35,069 bases of DNA from Actinomycetota bacterium (GCA_963169665.1 CAUJET010000064.1:1-35069), one strand, 5' to 3'. Counted from the first letter of the stretch, positions 15,114-25,924 are shown. Numbers and translations are program-made. Notes: a model not told the origin generated them from the sequence alone.

Positions 15114-16415
15114 TCAGGCGACGCCGCAGAGGTCGAGGGCCAACAGCGCGAGGGTGCGGGCGGTCGTGTGCACCTCGGCCAGCGGCACGTACTCGTCCGG
15201 TCCGTGCGCCAACACCGCGTCACCGGGCCCGTACTGCAGGGTCGGGATGCCGCCGATGCCGGTGAGCAGCCGCAGGTCGCTGCCGTAGGGCGCCACCCAG
15301 TTGCCCGCCGTCGTCCCGGTGATCGCGCCGTGGGCGGCCTGCACCCGGTCGAGCAGGTCGCTGTCCTGCGGCAGCCGGCCGCTCGCGAACTGACCACCCC
15401 ACCACTCGACGATGACTGGATGGTCGCGCAACCACGGGTCTGCCGCGCACGCATCGGCCACGACCGCTTCGAACGCACGGCGGGCGTCGGCGGGCGACTC
15501 GTCGAGCTGCACGCCGAGTCGACCTTCCGCCTCGAGCCGGTCGGGCACCGACGACGCCCAGTCGCCGCAGTGGACGGTGCCGATCGAGATCGGGTACAGG
15601 ATCGGGAACTTCGGGCTGGCGCCCTCTCGCGAACGATTGCGCTCGTGTTCGAACTCGAGGATCGCGTGGTGCACCGGGACGAACTTCTCGAACGCGCTCA
15701 CGCCTTCGGTGCGCCGCGCCGCATGGGTGGCCTGGCCGGGGACGACCAGACGGAAGGTGAGTGCCCCGGCGTTGGCCGCGAGGAGGTCGAGGCTCGTCGG
15801 TTCGGGGATCACGCACGCATCGGCACGCCAGCCGCGCTGGAGCGTGGCATAGGTGCCGAGGCCGCCGTCCTCCTCCCCCAGCACTGCGGCCACGAGCAGA
15901 TCGCCGCGCAGACGGACACCTGATCGGCGGATCGCGTCGACCGCCCAGATCGACGCGATGAGGCCGGCCTTCATGTCGCACGAGCCGCGGCCGTAGAGGC
16001 GCCCGTCGCGGCGACCTCCCTCGACGCGGGCGTCGAAGGCCGTGGTGGTCCATCGGGCAGGGTCGCCCTCGGGCACCACGTCGACGTGACCGTTGAGCAT
16101 GAGGCTGCGTCCCTCGCCGCCGGCCCCGGCGAGTCGGCCGACGGCGCCCCACGCCTCGCGGCGGTCGACCTCGACACCGGGGAAGTCGGGGCGGGCCATC
16201 GTCTCCGCGAGCGGGATCTGCCAGTGGTCGACGTCGAGGCCGATGCCGGCGAACGTGCGGGCCATGTGGTCGATGGCCTCGTTCTCCGCGTCGGTGCCGC
16301 TGATGCTCGGCAGTGCGACGAACTCGGCCAGGCGCGACACCATCGCGTCGTGGTGCTCGTCGACGAGATCGAGGACGCGAGCGGCGGCGCCCGCCGTGGG
16401 ATCGATCGAGTTCAT
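15114..16415 (-). CDS. M20 family deacylase/peptidase (ArgE/DapE-like)
   Basis: This 433-aa zinc-dependent amide hydrolase is of the ArgE/DapE/aminoacylase family. Metal-site residues: His110 and Asp112 in LNGHVDVVP, Asp147 in GRGSCDMKAG, the Glu pair at 181-182 in LGEEDGG, Glu205 in IPEP, and a C-terminal His in LAHGPDEYVP. A dimerisation domain sits between about 210 and 320 ('GQATHAARRTEGVSAFEKF'). Its ATG overlaps the stop of the ureohydrolase gene (ATGA), so the two enzymes are co-translated and likely act on the same guanidino or N-acyl compound. Acetylornithine deacetylase is one possibility, but no arginine biosynthesis genes are nearby. Confidence 0.88.
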   Translation of the reverse strand: MNSIDPTAGAAARVLDLVDEHHDAMVSRLAEFVALPSISGTDAENEAIDHMARTFAGIGLDVDHWQIPLAETMARPDFPGVEVDRREAWGAVGRLAGAGGEGRSLMLNGHVDVVPEGDPARWTTTAFDARVEGGRRDGRLYGRGSCDMKAGLIASIWAVDAIRRSGVRLRGDLLVAAVLGEEDGGLGTYATLQRGWRADACVIPEPTSLDLLAANAGALTFRLVVPGQATHAARRTEGVSAFEKFVPVHHAILEFEHERNRSREGASPKFPILYPISIGTVHCGDWASSVPDRLEAEGRLGVQLDESPADARRAFEAVVADACAADPWLRDHPVIVEWWGGQFASGRLPQDSDLLDRVQAAHGAITGTTAGNWVAPYGSDLRLLTGIGGIPTLQYGPGDAVLAHGPDEYVPLAEVHTTARTLALLALDLCGVA

Positions 16416-17446
16416 CGGGTGGCGCCACCGGCCGACGGGTTGACGCGACCAGCGTCACGCCGGACCGCGGCCAGCCCGCTCAGCACCTCCATGACACAGC
16501 GGTGCGCCACGTTGACGGTGCAGTCGGCATGGTCGTACGCGGGAGCGACCTCCATGATGTCGAAGCCGACCAGCGGGGTCTCCATGGCCAGGCGCCGCAA
16601 GGCCCGCAACAGATCGGCCGACGTGAGCCCACCCGGTTCCGGTGTGCCGGTGCCCGGGGCGAACGCCGGGTCGAGGCAGTCGATGTCGACGCTGACGTAC
16701 AGATGGTCGACACCGTCCATCGCCTCAGCGATCGCATCCGTGAGCACCGCGTCGAGGCCGCGACGGTGCACCTCGTCCATCAGGTGCCACCGCATGCCCT
16801 GCTCCGCCATCCAGTCCCACACGTCCTGACCCGGCCAGTAGCCGCGCAGGCCGATCTGGACGAAGTTCTTCCCGGGGATCGCGCCGCTCTCGATGAGTCG
16901 GCGCATCGGCGTGCCGTGGCTGGCGAGGTTCCCGTCGATCGTGTCCGCGGTGTCGGCGTGAGCGTCGAAGTGCACCATGCCGACGGTGCCGAAGCCGTGG
17001 TGGTCGGCGACCGCGGTGGCCGCCGGCCAGGTGACGGTGTGGTCGCCGCCGATGACGACCGGGATGATGCCGAGCGAGGCGACCGAGGCCACCTTGGCCT
17101 TGATGTTGTCGAGGCTCTCCTGCACCATGCCGCTCGGGCAATACGCATCGCCGATGTCGACGACCTCCAGCCAGTCGAACACCTCGAGCCCGAGATCGAG
17201 ATGGAAGGTGCCCGGTTCGTACGCGTCGGTTCGCAACGCCCGCGGGCCGAACCGTGCCCCGGGCCGGTTGGTCGTGCCGAGGTCGAACGGCGCGCCGAGC
17301 ACGGCCACGTCGGCCTGCCAGTCGGCGAGCTGCTGGAACTCGGTCACCAGCGGCCGCTGGGCGAAGGTCAGCACGCTGCCGAAGACGTACCCGAGGTCGA
17401 GCTGCTCACGCAGCCCGGGCTCCACATGACGGCGAGGAGTGGTCAT
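16412..17446 (-). CDS. agmatinase/ureohydrolase family protein
   Basis: The 344-aa manganese enzyme of the arginase/agmatinase family hydrolyses a guanidino group to urea and an amine. All metal ligands are seen: His136 in GGDH (133-136), Asp161, His163 and Asp165 in FDAHAD, and Asp254 and Asp256 in SVDIDCLDPAFAPGTGTPEPGG, the family signature. The GTGTPEPGG ending and the N-terminal 'GAPFDLGTTNRPGARFGPRALR' resemble agmatinase, guanidinobutyrase and guanidinopropionase rather than arginase; substrate choice among them cannot be read from sequence. The ATG at 17446 was chosen because TACCGT lies 7 nt upstream and the longer start adds an unconserved leader. It overlaps the M20 gene start. Confidence 0.9.
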   Translation of the reverse strand: MTTPRRHVEPGLREQLDLGYVFGSVLTFAQRPLVTEFQQLADWQADVAVLGAPFDLGTTNRPGARFGPRALRTDAYEPGTFHLDLGLEVFDWLEVVDIGDAYCPSGMVQESLDNIKAKVASVASLGIIPVVIGGDHTVTWPAATAVADHHGFGTVGMVHFDAHADTADTIDGNLASHGTPMRRLIESGAIPGKNFVQIGLRGYWPGQDVWDWMAEQGMRWHLMDEVHRRGLDAVLTDAIAEAMDGVDHLYVSVDIDCLDPAFAPGTGTPEPGGLTSADLLRALRRLAMETPLVGFDIMEVAPAYDHADCTVNVAHRCVMEVLSGLAAVRRDAGRVNPSAGGATR

Positions 17447-17453
17447 GGCGCCG

Positions 17454-17459
17454 ACGGTA
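17454..17459 (-). promoter_or_regulatory. -10 hexamer TACCGT of the ureohydrolase operon
   Basis: On the minus strand TACCGT ends 7 nt before the ATG at 17446, with no Shine-Dalgarno sequence. It is a likely leaderless promoter for the ureohydrolase-M20 pair. Confidence 0.45.
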
Positions 17460-17504
17460 GCTCGCCGACCCGCGACCACCAGTCGTCGCGGTCAGTCGTC
17501 GCGG

Positions 17505-18287
17505 TCAGTCGTCGCGATCGTCGAGGTCGGTGTACGCGGGCACCTCCATGCCGTACCGGCGCATGCCCTCCTCGATGCGACGGTTCAGCGTCTCGAGCAC
17601 GGCGATGCGTCCGTACCGCTTCTGCTCGGCGGGGATGACCTCCCACGGCGACAGCTTGTGCGAGGTCTTCGCGAACATGTCCTCGGCCGCGGCATCGTAG
17701 AGCCGGTTCTTGTCGCGGTTGCGCCAGTCCTCGTCGGTCAGCTTCCACCGCTTGAGTGGATCGGCCGCGCGGGCGTTGAAGCGGTTCAGCTGCTCGTCGT
17801 CGGAGATGTGCATCCAGAACTTCACGAGGATGATCCCTTCGTCGACGAGCGACTGCTCGAAGTCGACGATGCCCTTGTAGGCGCGGCTCCACTCCTCCTT
17901 GGTGGCGAAGCCCTCGATGCGCTCGACCAGTACCCGGCCGTACCAACTGCGGTCGAACACGGCCATGCCACCGTGGCCGGGCAGCTCGCGGTAGAAGCGC
18001 CACAGGAAGTGATGCCGCTTCTCGCGCGGGGTGGGTGCCGCGTAGTTGACGACGGTGTAGTGGCGCGGGTCGAGATGGTTGACGATCACCTTGATCGCGC
18101 CGCCCTTGCCGGCGGCGTCGGGCCCCTCGAACAGCACGAGCAGACCGGGCCCGACCCCGTGGTCGCCGAGCTCGCCACCGAGGTGCAGCCGCAGCTGCAA
18201 CAACCGCCGCTGCTCCTCCTCGAGTCGCTTCGTGTACTGCTCGCGATCGAGCCGCAGGGTGAGGTCGAGCTTGTCGAGGATCGTCAT
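17505..18287 (-). CDS. polyphosphate kinase 2 family protein (PPK2)
   Basis: This 260-aa single-domain PPK2 enzyme transfers phosphate between polyphosphate and nucleotides. Walker A is GPDAAGKGG (55-63), the lid-region arginines lie in 'PTPREKRHHFLWRFYRELP' (about 85-103), and Walker B is FDRSWYGR (111-118). Later family segments are 'KFWMHISDDEQLNRFNARAADPLKRWKLTDEDW' and 'SPWEVIPAEQKRYGRIAVLE'. The subclass, and hence the acceptor (NDP, AMP or NMP), is not decided here. The ATG at 18287 is 1 nt after the GlnRS stop, so the genes are surely co-transcribed. An N-terminal coiled-coil-like segment (LEEEQRRLLQLRLHL) precedes the kinase core. Confidence 0.93.
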   Translation of the reverse strand: MTILDKLDLTLRLDREQYTKRLEEEQRRLLQLRLHLGGELGDHGVGPGLLVLFEGPDAAGKGGAIKVIVNHLDPRHYTVVNYAAPTPREKRHHFLWRFYRELPGHGGMAVFDRSWYGRVLVERIEGFATKEEWSRAYKGIVDFEQSLVDEGIILVKFWMHISDDEQLNRFNARAADPLKRWKLTDEDWRNRDKNRLYDAAAEDMFAKTSHKLSPWEVIPAEQKRYGRIAVLETLNRRIEEGMRRYGMEVPAYTDLDDRDD

Positions 18288-18288
18288 G

Positions 18289-19986
<1,698 letters not shown>

Positions 19987-19994
19987 GCGACGTG

Positions 19995-20000
19995 ACGCTA
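19995..20000 (-). promoter_or_regulatory. -10 hexamer TAGCGT of glnS
   Basis: On the minus strand TAGCGT ends 8 nt before the ATG at 19986. It would drive the glnS-ppk2 operon as a leaderless message. Confidence 0.5.
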
Positions 20001-20085
20001 CCAAGCCGGTCCCCGAGCCAGGAAGGTCGTTGCTGAGCAGGGCGGATCCGTGCACCGGAGCAGGCGGCTCGGCACGATCAACCCG

Positions 20086-22074
20086 GTGAGCACGGTGCAT
20101 CCTGGCGCGCCCGCCGAGGCGGCGACCTCCGACGCCCCGGCGCGCGTCGACGACGCGCTGCGCGACCACCTGGTGTCGTTCTTCCACAACAGCCGCTATC
20201 TGGCACCGGCCGGCAACGCGATCGCAGCAGTGGTCTTCGTCCTCGTCGTCGGCGATCGCATCGATCCCACCACCGCGGCGTGGTGGTTCGGGTGCGTGAT
20301 GGCGGTGGCGGTGATGCTGTGGGCCCTCCTGCAGCGACCGGCGCTGATGCTGCGTCCGACGCAGCCGAAGGTGTCGTGGTCGGCGATGGGGGCTCACGCG
20401 TGCAGCGGCCTGGTGTGGGGCCTGCTCCCCTGGCTCGACCTGGGTGCCGCTGGGGAGTACCGATGGATCACGCTGTGCTTCATGTTCGCCCTCAGTGCCG
20501 GGGCGATGTCGGGTGTCACGGGGATCACCCCGCTCACGGCCGGTGTGCTCACGCCGATGTGGCTGCTCGGCAGCGTTGCGTTCTTCCTGATGGGCGACGG
20601 CGTGGTGGCGATCGCATGCCTGGTGTTCCTCGGACTGGTCGTGAACGACACGCGCACGACCGGCAAGCTGCTGGTCGAGTTGGTGCGGCTGCGGATCACG
20701 AGCGCGACCGCCGCGAGCCGGGCCGAGTGGGAGGCGAACCACGATCCGCTCACCTCGCTACCCAATCGACTCGGGTTGCAGGACCTGGCCGAACGCCGCA
20801 CCCACGGCGGCAGCGGGCACGTCACTGCGATGTTCATCGACCTCGACCACTTCAAGGAGGTGAACGACCGCTTCGGCCACCCCATCGGCGACGCACTGTT
20901 GGTGCTGGTGGGCGCTCGCGTCCGCGGCGAGGTGCGCCACGACGACGTGGTCGGGCGCCTCGGTGGTGACGAGTTCCTCGTGCTCATGTTCCGCGAGGTG
21001 GACGACGGCGAGGCGACGGCGCTCGCACAACGTCTCATCCGCGTGCTCGAGGAACCCTTCCGCATCGACGGCGACGAGGTGTACGTGTCGGCGAGCATCG
21101 GCGTGACGCGCTGCGCAGACCGGGGCGCCGACGTGGCCCGTCTGGTGCAGGAGTCGGACAAAGCACTGTACGAGGCGAAGCGCAACGGCCGCCGACAGGC
21201 GGTGCTGTTCGACGCCGATCTGCGCGCCCAGCTCAGCGAACGCAGCGGTCTCGAGATGGCGCTGCGCCGAGCGGTGCGCTCCGACGAGATCGAGGCCTGG
21301 GGCCAGCCCGTGTACGACCTGGCGACGGGCGAGGTGGCGTGGGTGGAGCTGCTGGCCAGATGGGAGGCGACGCCGGGCAGTTTCGTACCGCCGTCGCTGT
21401 TCGTGCCCCTCGCCGAGGAGATCGGTGTGATCGACGACCTCGGGCGCCGAATGCTCCGCCACGCGACCGAGGCACTCGCCCGGTGGGAGTCGCACCCGGT
21501 GTTGCGCACCTCAGCCGTCGGGGTGAACGTGTCGGCGCTGCACATCATGCGCGACAACCTGGTGGAGGACGTCAGCACCCTGGTGGCGTGTCACGGCCTG
21601 CAGGCACATCGGCTGATCGTCGAGCTGACCGAGAGCCACCGGCTCACCGACGTCGAGCGAGTCGCGTCGACGTTCGAGCAACTCGCCTCGCTGGGCGTTC
21701 GTCTCGCGGTCGACGACTTCGGTACCGGGTACTCGTCGCTGGGGCAGCTCCTCGCGCTGCCGGTGTCGATCGTGAAGATCGACCGGTCGCTGACCTCGGG
21801 GTGCGAACGCGACGAGCACCGCGCCGGTGTGGTGCGCGCCATCCGGCAGCTGGCGGCCTCGCTCGGTCACGTCGTGGTCGCGGAGGGCGTCGAGACACCG
21901 GGCGAACGAGCCGCAGTGACGGCCATCGGCCTCGACCAGGCGCAGGGCTACCTGTTCTGCCCGCCGCTACCGCTGCCGGAACTCGAGCAGGAACTCGAGG
22001 CGCACCTGGGACCAGCGTCACGCTCGGCGTCCGACGCGCTGGGTCTCACGACGGCACGGTCACTGACGGAGTAG
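20086..22074 (+). CDS. membrane GGDEF-EAL protein (c-di-GMP turnover)
   Basis: The 662-aa protein has a hydrophobic N-terminal half with about six membrane helices (about residues 40-190), then GGDEF and EAL domains. The cyclase site is intact (GGDEF, 293-297), and an RxxD inhibitory site (RHDD, 284-287) lies five residues upstream, implying product feedback. The EAL domain reads ELL at 421-423 but keeps the key residues: Asn481 in GVNVS, Glu in ELTES, DDFGTG (543-548), Lys564 in KIDRS, EGVET (600-604) and QGY. Both activities look possible. GTG 20086 was chosen because CACGAT lies 7 nt upstream; GTG 20050 is an alternative. Its 3' end overlaps the convergent next gene by 15 nt. Confidence 0.93.
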   Translation: MSTVHPGAPAEAATSDAPARVDDALRDHLVSFFHNSRYLAPAGNAIAAVVFVLVVGDRIDPTTAAWWFGCVMAVAVMLWALLQRPALMLRPTQPKVSWSAMGAHACSGLVWGLLPWLDLGAAGEYRWITLCFMFALSAGAMSGVTGITPLTAGVLTPMWLLGSVAFFLMGDGVVAIACLVFLGLVVNDTRTTGKLLVELVRLRITSATAASRAEWEANHDPLTSLPNRLGLQDLAERRTHGGSGHVTAMFIDLDHFKEVNDRFGHPIGDALLVLVGARVRGEVRHDDVVGRLGGDEFLVLMFREVDDGEATALAQRLIRVLEEPFRIDGDEVYVSASIGVTRCADRGADVARLVQESDKALYEAKRNGRRQAVLFDADLRAQLSERSGLEMALRRAVRSDEIEAWGQPVYDLATGEVAWVELLARWEATPGSFVPPSLFVPLAEEIGVIDDLGRRMLRHATEALARWESHPVLRTSAVGVNVSALHIMRDNLVEDVSTLVACHGLQAHRLIVELTESHRLTDVERVASTFEQLASLGVRLAVDDFGTGYSSLGQLLALPVSIVKIDRSLTSGCERDEHRAGVVRAIRQLAASLGHVVVAEGVETPGERAAVTAIGLDQAQGYLFCPPLPLPELEQELEAHLGPASRSASDALGLTTARSLTE

Positions 22075-24582
22075 GACCACAGCAGTACCGCTGTGCCAAT
22101 TCGCGGTCACGATGTCGAGTCGAGCGTCACCATCGAGGTCCGCAGCGATCACGGCGAACGGCGTTCCCGGAGCGGTCAACTGCACCGGTGGTTCGAACGT
22201 TCCGTCGCCATTGCCGAGCAGGATGGTGACGTCGTCGCCGTCGGGACTCGTCACGGCCGGGTAGTTGTCCGTGATGTTCGCGGTCAGGACGTCCAGGTCG
22301 CCGTCGCCGTTGATGTCCGCAATCGCGACAGACTTCGGTGTCGGGCCCGTCGAGATGTCGACCCGAGAGAACGAACCGCCCCCCGAGTTCAGCAGGACTG
22401 TGACCGTGTCGGCGCCATCGTTCGCCGTCACGAGGTCGGCATCGCCATCGCCGTCCAGGTCCCCGGATCTGACCGAGTGAGGAGCGTCACCGACACTGAT
22501 CGTCGTCGCCACGAACGACATCGGACCTACGTTCCGCAGCACGGTGACGCTGTCACCACCGTGGTTGGCGACCGCGAGATCCTTGTCGAGATCCCCGTCC
22601 ACATCGAGTCCGACGATCGAATGCGGATCAGCTCCGACGGTCGGGGTCGCAGCCGACGAGAACACCCCGTTGCCGTTGTTGGCGAGCACACGAACCTGCG
22701 AACTCCCCCAACAGGCTGCAGCGATGTCAAGGTCGGAGTCGCCGTCGAGGTCCACCAAGGTCGGCTCGTGAGCGCCAGTGCACGCGGCGTACGAGACGGC
22801 AGGGGCCAGAGCCCCGAACCCGTTGCCGAGCAGGACCGACACGTCACCGCTTCCTTGGTTGGCGGTCACCAGATCGATCGAGGAGTCAGCGTTCAGGTTG
22901 CCCGACATGACCGACTTCGGCTCGTCGCCGACGGCGAGGGTGAGGGCGGGAGGAACCGCGAACGTTCCGTTGCCATTTCCCCGGAGCACCGTCACCGTGT
23001 CGTCGAGGGCGTTCGCCACGACCAGATCGATCGCAGCAGAGCCGGTGATGTTGACCGCGGCCACGCCGTGGGAATGTCCTCCCGCCGCATAGCTCGCGGC
23101 GGGTGCGAACGACATGGGTGCGAGCTCCGTCCGGAACGTGAAGTCGGCCGACACCCCTTCGTTCCCGTCTGCATCCGCGCTCTTCACCCGTACGTGATAG
23201 GTCGTGAAGGGCTGAAGACCGGTGATGGTACGGCTGTGTGACGCGAGGAGCGCCTGGTCTGCGGCAGTGCTGGAGCCATACGCGGCGGTCACGCCGTAGT
23301 CGGCGCTCGACGTGGCCGGCTCGTCGGTGTTCCAGGTGACCGTGGCAGAGGTCGGGGTGATGCCGGAGAACGTGACATCGCTGATGGCCGGCGGCGTCGA
23401 GTCGACGGGTGGAGCCGAGGCGAACCAGCCCGTGATGTCCACGATCACGTGTGTGTCGCCACTGCTGTTGTAGATCGCGATCTTGCCGTCGACACCGACG
23501 CCGACAACGACGGCATTTGCGACGGTCGCCCCTTGCACCGCGTTGAGATTCGAAGCAGTCGGCCGATCGACACCCGCCGGCCAGACCGTCACGTACGGTG
23601 CAGCAGTCGGAACCGTCGCCGTCACGTTCAACGCAACGGCATCGACTCCGGACACGGGCACACCGCCGCGGCCGACCACGACGAGTTCACGGGTCTCACC
23701 GGCGCCGAGGATCATGCCGCCGAACCCGTCGCGGGTGTCCATCAACCGTGCTGGCACGACAGGGGTGAGCGCACCGCTGAACCAACCGGCGACGTCGACG
23801 ACCAGGTGCGTGTTGCCCGAGCTGTTGAACAGCATCACGGACCCGTCCGATCCGAGTCCGACCAACACCGCGTTCGCCACCGTCTGACCGGCCACGAAGT
23901 TCAAGTTCGACGCCGTGGGGCGCTCGGCGCCCGGCCAGACCGTCACGTACCCGGCCGATGTCGGCTCGACGACGGTCACGTTGAGCGCCACGGCTGTTGC
24001 ACCGCTGGTCGGCACGCCAGCGAGTCCCGCCACCTGGAGCTTGCGGGAGGCTCCCGGCTCCAGCACGAGGCCACCGAGACCCTCACGCGTGTCCATCACG
24101 CGTCCGGGCGTCACGCCGACGAATCCAGAACGAAACCAGCCGACCACGTCGACCACGAGATCGGCATCGACCGACGAGAACACGTCGACCTGCCCACCCT
24201 GGCCCAGACCCACGGTGACGAGATTCGGCACGGTGGCGCCCGCCACCATGTTGATGTTCGAAGCAACCGGGCGCTCGACGCCGGTGGGCCACACCGTCAC
24301 GTAGCCCTCCTGGGCAGGGTCCGTGACCGTCACGTTCAGCACGACGGCGGTCGCCCCGACCGCAGGCACGCCGCCACGGCCTCCCAGCTGGAGCGACCTG
24401 GCACGACCGCCTTGGAGTCGCGGCCCGCCGAGGTCTTCGCGGGTGTCCATGACGCGAGCGGGTGTCGTCGGCACATAGCCAGCGGATTCGACGGCGAGTG
24501 CCGGTTGTGGGGCCACGTCCACGATGGCCGCACCGAGGAGGCCCATCGACAACACCAAGAAGATCGCTGCTCCACGCCGCAT
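22060..24582 (-). CDS. large secreted protein: triple actinobacterial repeat, FN3, FG-GAP/VCBS repeats
   Basis: The 840-aa protein starts with a signal peptide (about 1-30, ending PALA). Three repeats of about 115 aa follow (33-150, 153-268, 271-387). Each begins with a 'PARVMDTRE-LGG' motif, contains 'VTVWP' and 'RPTASN(L/I)N', and ends with 'VVDV(V/A)GWF'. A fibronectin type III domain (about 395-485) comes next. About 495-840 are FG-GAP/VCBS-type repeats with calcium-binding-like DxDxDxD loops (LDGDGDADLVTAND, INGDGDLDVLTAN), predicted to form a beta-propeller. It is probably an exported adhesion or surface-binding protein; no catalytic motif is seen. The C-terminus reaches the end of the propeller and overlaps the convergent GGDEF-EAL gene. 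Confidence 0.88.
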   Translation of the reverse strand: MRRGAAIFLVLSMGLLGAAIVDVAPQPALAVESAGYVPTTPARVMDTREDLGGPRLQGGRARSLQLGGRGGVPAVGATAVVLNVTVTDPAQEGYVTVWPTGVERPVASNINMVAGATVPNLVTVGLGQGGQVDVFSSVDADLVVDVVGWFRSGFVGVTPGRVMDTREGLGGLVLEPGASRKLQVAGLAGVPTSGATAVALNVTVVEPTSAGYVTVWPGAERPTASNLNFVAGQTVANAVLVGLGSDGSVMLFNSSGNTHLVVDVAGWFSGALTPVVPARLMDTRDGFGGMILGAGETRELVVVGRGGVPVSGVDAVALNVTATVPTAAPYVTVWPAGVDRPTASNLNAVQGATVANAVVVGVGVDGKIAIYNSSGDTHVIVDITGWFASAPPVDSTPPAISDVTFSGITPTSATVTWNTDEPATSSADYGVTAAYGSSTAADQALLASHSRTITGLQPFTTYHVRVKSADADGNEGVSADFTFRTELAPMSFAPAASYAAGGHSHGVAAVNITGSAAIDLVVANALDDTVTVLRGNGNGTFAVPPALTLAVGDEPKSVMSGNLNADSSIDLVTANQGSGDVSVLLGNGFGALAPAVSYAACTGAHEPTLVDLDGDSDLDIAAACWGSSQVRVLANNGNGVFSSAATPTVGADPHSIVGLDVDGDLDKDLAVANHGGDSVTVLRNVGPMSFVATTISVGDAPHSVRSGDLDGDGDADLVTANDGADTVTVLLNSGGGSFSRVDISTGPTPKSVAIADINGDGDLDVLTANITDNYPAVTSPDGDDVTILLGNGDGTFEPPVQLTAPGTPFAVIAADLDGDARLDIVTANWHSGTAVVLLRQ

Positions 24583-24714
24583 GTTCGCCACCCTGTTGAG
24601 ATTCGCGCGCCCTGCGCACGTCGCAAGGTACCCCTGACTTCCAGCAACCGATGTCGGCTCCCCACCACTTGGTGCTTTTGGCCCATCCGACACGGAAGTC
24701 AGCCGTCGGATCCG

Positions 24715-24782
24715 CCCCGGTCTGCCCCGGTCTGCCCCGGTCTGTCCAGATCCGGCCAGGTCAGGTCAGGTCACGTCAGGTC
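24715..24782. repeat. two short tandem repeats at the 3' end of the LysM-M23 gene
   Basis: CCCCGGTCTG is repeated three times exactly (24715-24744). After 13 nt, the pentamer AGGTC is repeated five times with one mismatch (24758-24782). The second array covers the stop codon of the minus-strand peptidase gene at 24776. Such arrays change length easily and could alter the reading frame at the protein's C-terminus. Confidence 0.85.
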
Positions 24783-25783
24783 TCGGGGATCCAACCACCC
24801 GGCTGCTCGTATCCCGCGCCACGCTTGCACCCGCCGGCGGCCCGGACCGTCGGGTACGGGTTGATCGGTTCGCCGCCGAAGGGATGGATCTCGAAGTGGA
24901 GGTGCGGGGTGGCGGAGTTGCCCGTGCTGCCGACGAATCCGATGATCTGCCCGGCGCGCACCCGCGTTCCGGTCTGCAGCCCTGGAGCGAAGTCCGAGAG
25001 GTGCGCGTAGAAGAAGTAGGTGCCGTCGGCCGTGGTGAGCCACCAGGCGTTGCCCGACAACGACCCCGGCTGATCCCAGGCCCGACGCGAGAGCACCCCG
25101 TCGGCGACGGCGTACACGTAGTTGCCCGGGGTCACGATCAGATCGACACCTTCGTGGCGGCGGCCGCCACCACGAGGTGCCTGCCAGGTGTTGCCGTACC
25201 AGCACGGCCCCTGCACCGGCAGCGCCGCGAGCGGCACCACGGTGTTCACGTTCACCGCGAGCACCGAACCCTTCGGCAGGCAGAGGCGGTCGCCCGGTTG
25301 CAGCACCGTGCGGGCCGTCGAGCCGTTCGCGTCGAGCAGGTCGGCGAGCGTCGTCGACACACGCCGTGCGATCACGAACCAGCTGTCGCCCGACGCCACC
25401 GTGTACGTCGCCGAGGTGGTGCCGCACGCTGCCGCGGCTCCACCCGTCGGCGCGTTCGCTCCCTCGGGTAGGCACAGCTCGTCACCGGGGTGGATCGCAT
25501 CGGACGCCTCGGCGTCGTTGGCCGCCAACAGGTCGCGCATCGCGACGCCTGCATCGCTCGCGATCTCGAACCACGTGTCGCCCGCGGCGACCTCGTGCAC
25601 CGCAGCGTCGCTCGACCCGCATCCGCCGGCCGGCGCGGCAGACGCACGCGGCGCCGAAGCGGCGTCGAACATCGATGCCGCGATCGCCACGCAGGCGAAC
25701 ACTGCGGCCACCCTCGCTGCGCGAGGAGTGTGGCGGCCGGTCCTCGGCGTCGCTGAGGGATCGCTTGAGGGATGGAGAGCCAT
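24776..25783 (-). CDS. secreted LysM-M23 peptidoglycan endopeptidase
   Basis: The 335-aa protein has a twin-Arg-free signal region (basic PRAAR, hydrophobic 24-37, processing near ASAA at about 50). Two LysM domains bind peptidoglycan glycan chains (about 62-106 and 126-170; 'VHEVAAGDTWFEIASDAGV' and 'YTVASGDSWFVIARRVSTT'). A C-terminal M23 zinc peptidase domain carries His210 and Asp214 in HEGVD, His261 in YAHLS, and His294 and His296 in HLHFE. It probably cleaves peptide cross-links in the wall during growth or division. The ATG at 25783 has a strong GGAAAGGAAG ribosome-binding site. Tandem pentamers overlap the stop codon. Confidence 0.93.
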   Translation of the reverse strand: MALHPSSDPSATPRTGRHTPRAARVAAVFACVAIAASMFDAASAPRASAAPAGGCGSSDAAVHEVAAGDTWFEIASDAGVAMRDLLAANDAEASDAIHPGDELCLPEGANAPTGGAAAACGTTSATYTVASGDSWFVIARRVSTTLADLLDANGSTARTVLQPGDRLCLPKGSVLAVNVNTVVPLAALPVQGPCWYGNTWQAPRGGGRRHEGVDLIVTPGNYVYAVADGVLSRRAWDQPGSLSGNAWWLTTADGTYFFYAHLSDFAPGLQTGTRVRAGQIIGFVGSTGNSATPHLHFEIHPFGGEPINPYPTVRAAGGCKRGAGYEQPGGWIPET

Positions 25784-25924
25784 CGAGTCGCTTCCTTTCC
25801 CGCCCGAGGCGCACCGTAACCTTCGCCGCCGTGCCGGCGCCGTCAGGCCGGCGCACGGTGGACGAACGACTACCGTCCTCCTCGTCCGGTCGACCGACCC
25901 AGGAGCGTCGATGTTTCTCCACCG

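Noticed and set aside
16313..17638. 441-aa plus-strand frame across the ureohydrolase and M20 genes
   Set aside because: It spans two well-supported minus-strand genes and has Arg/His/Asp-rich low-information composition.
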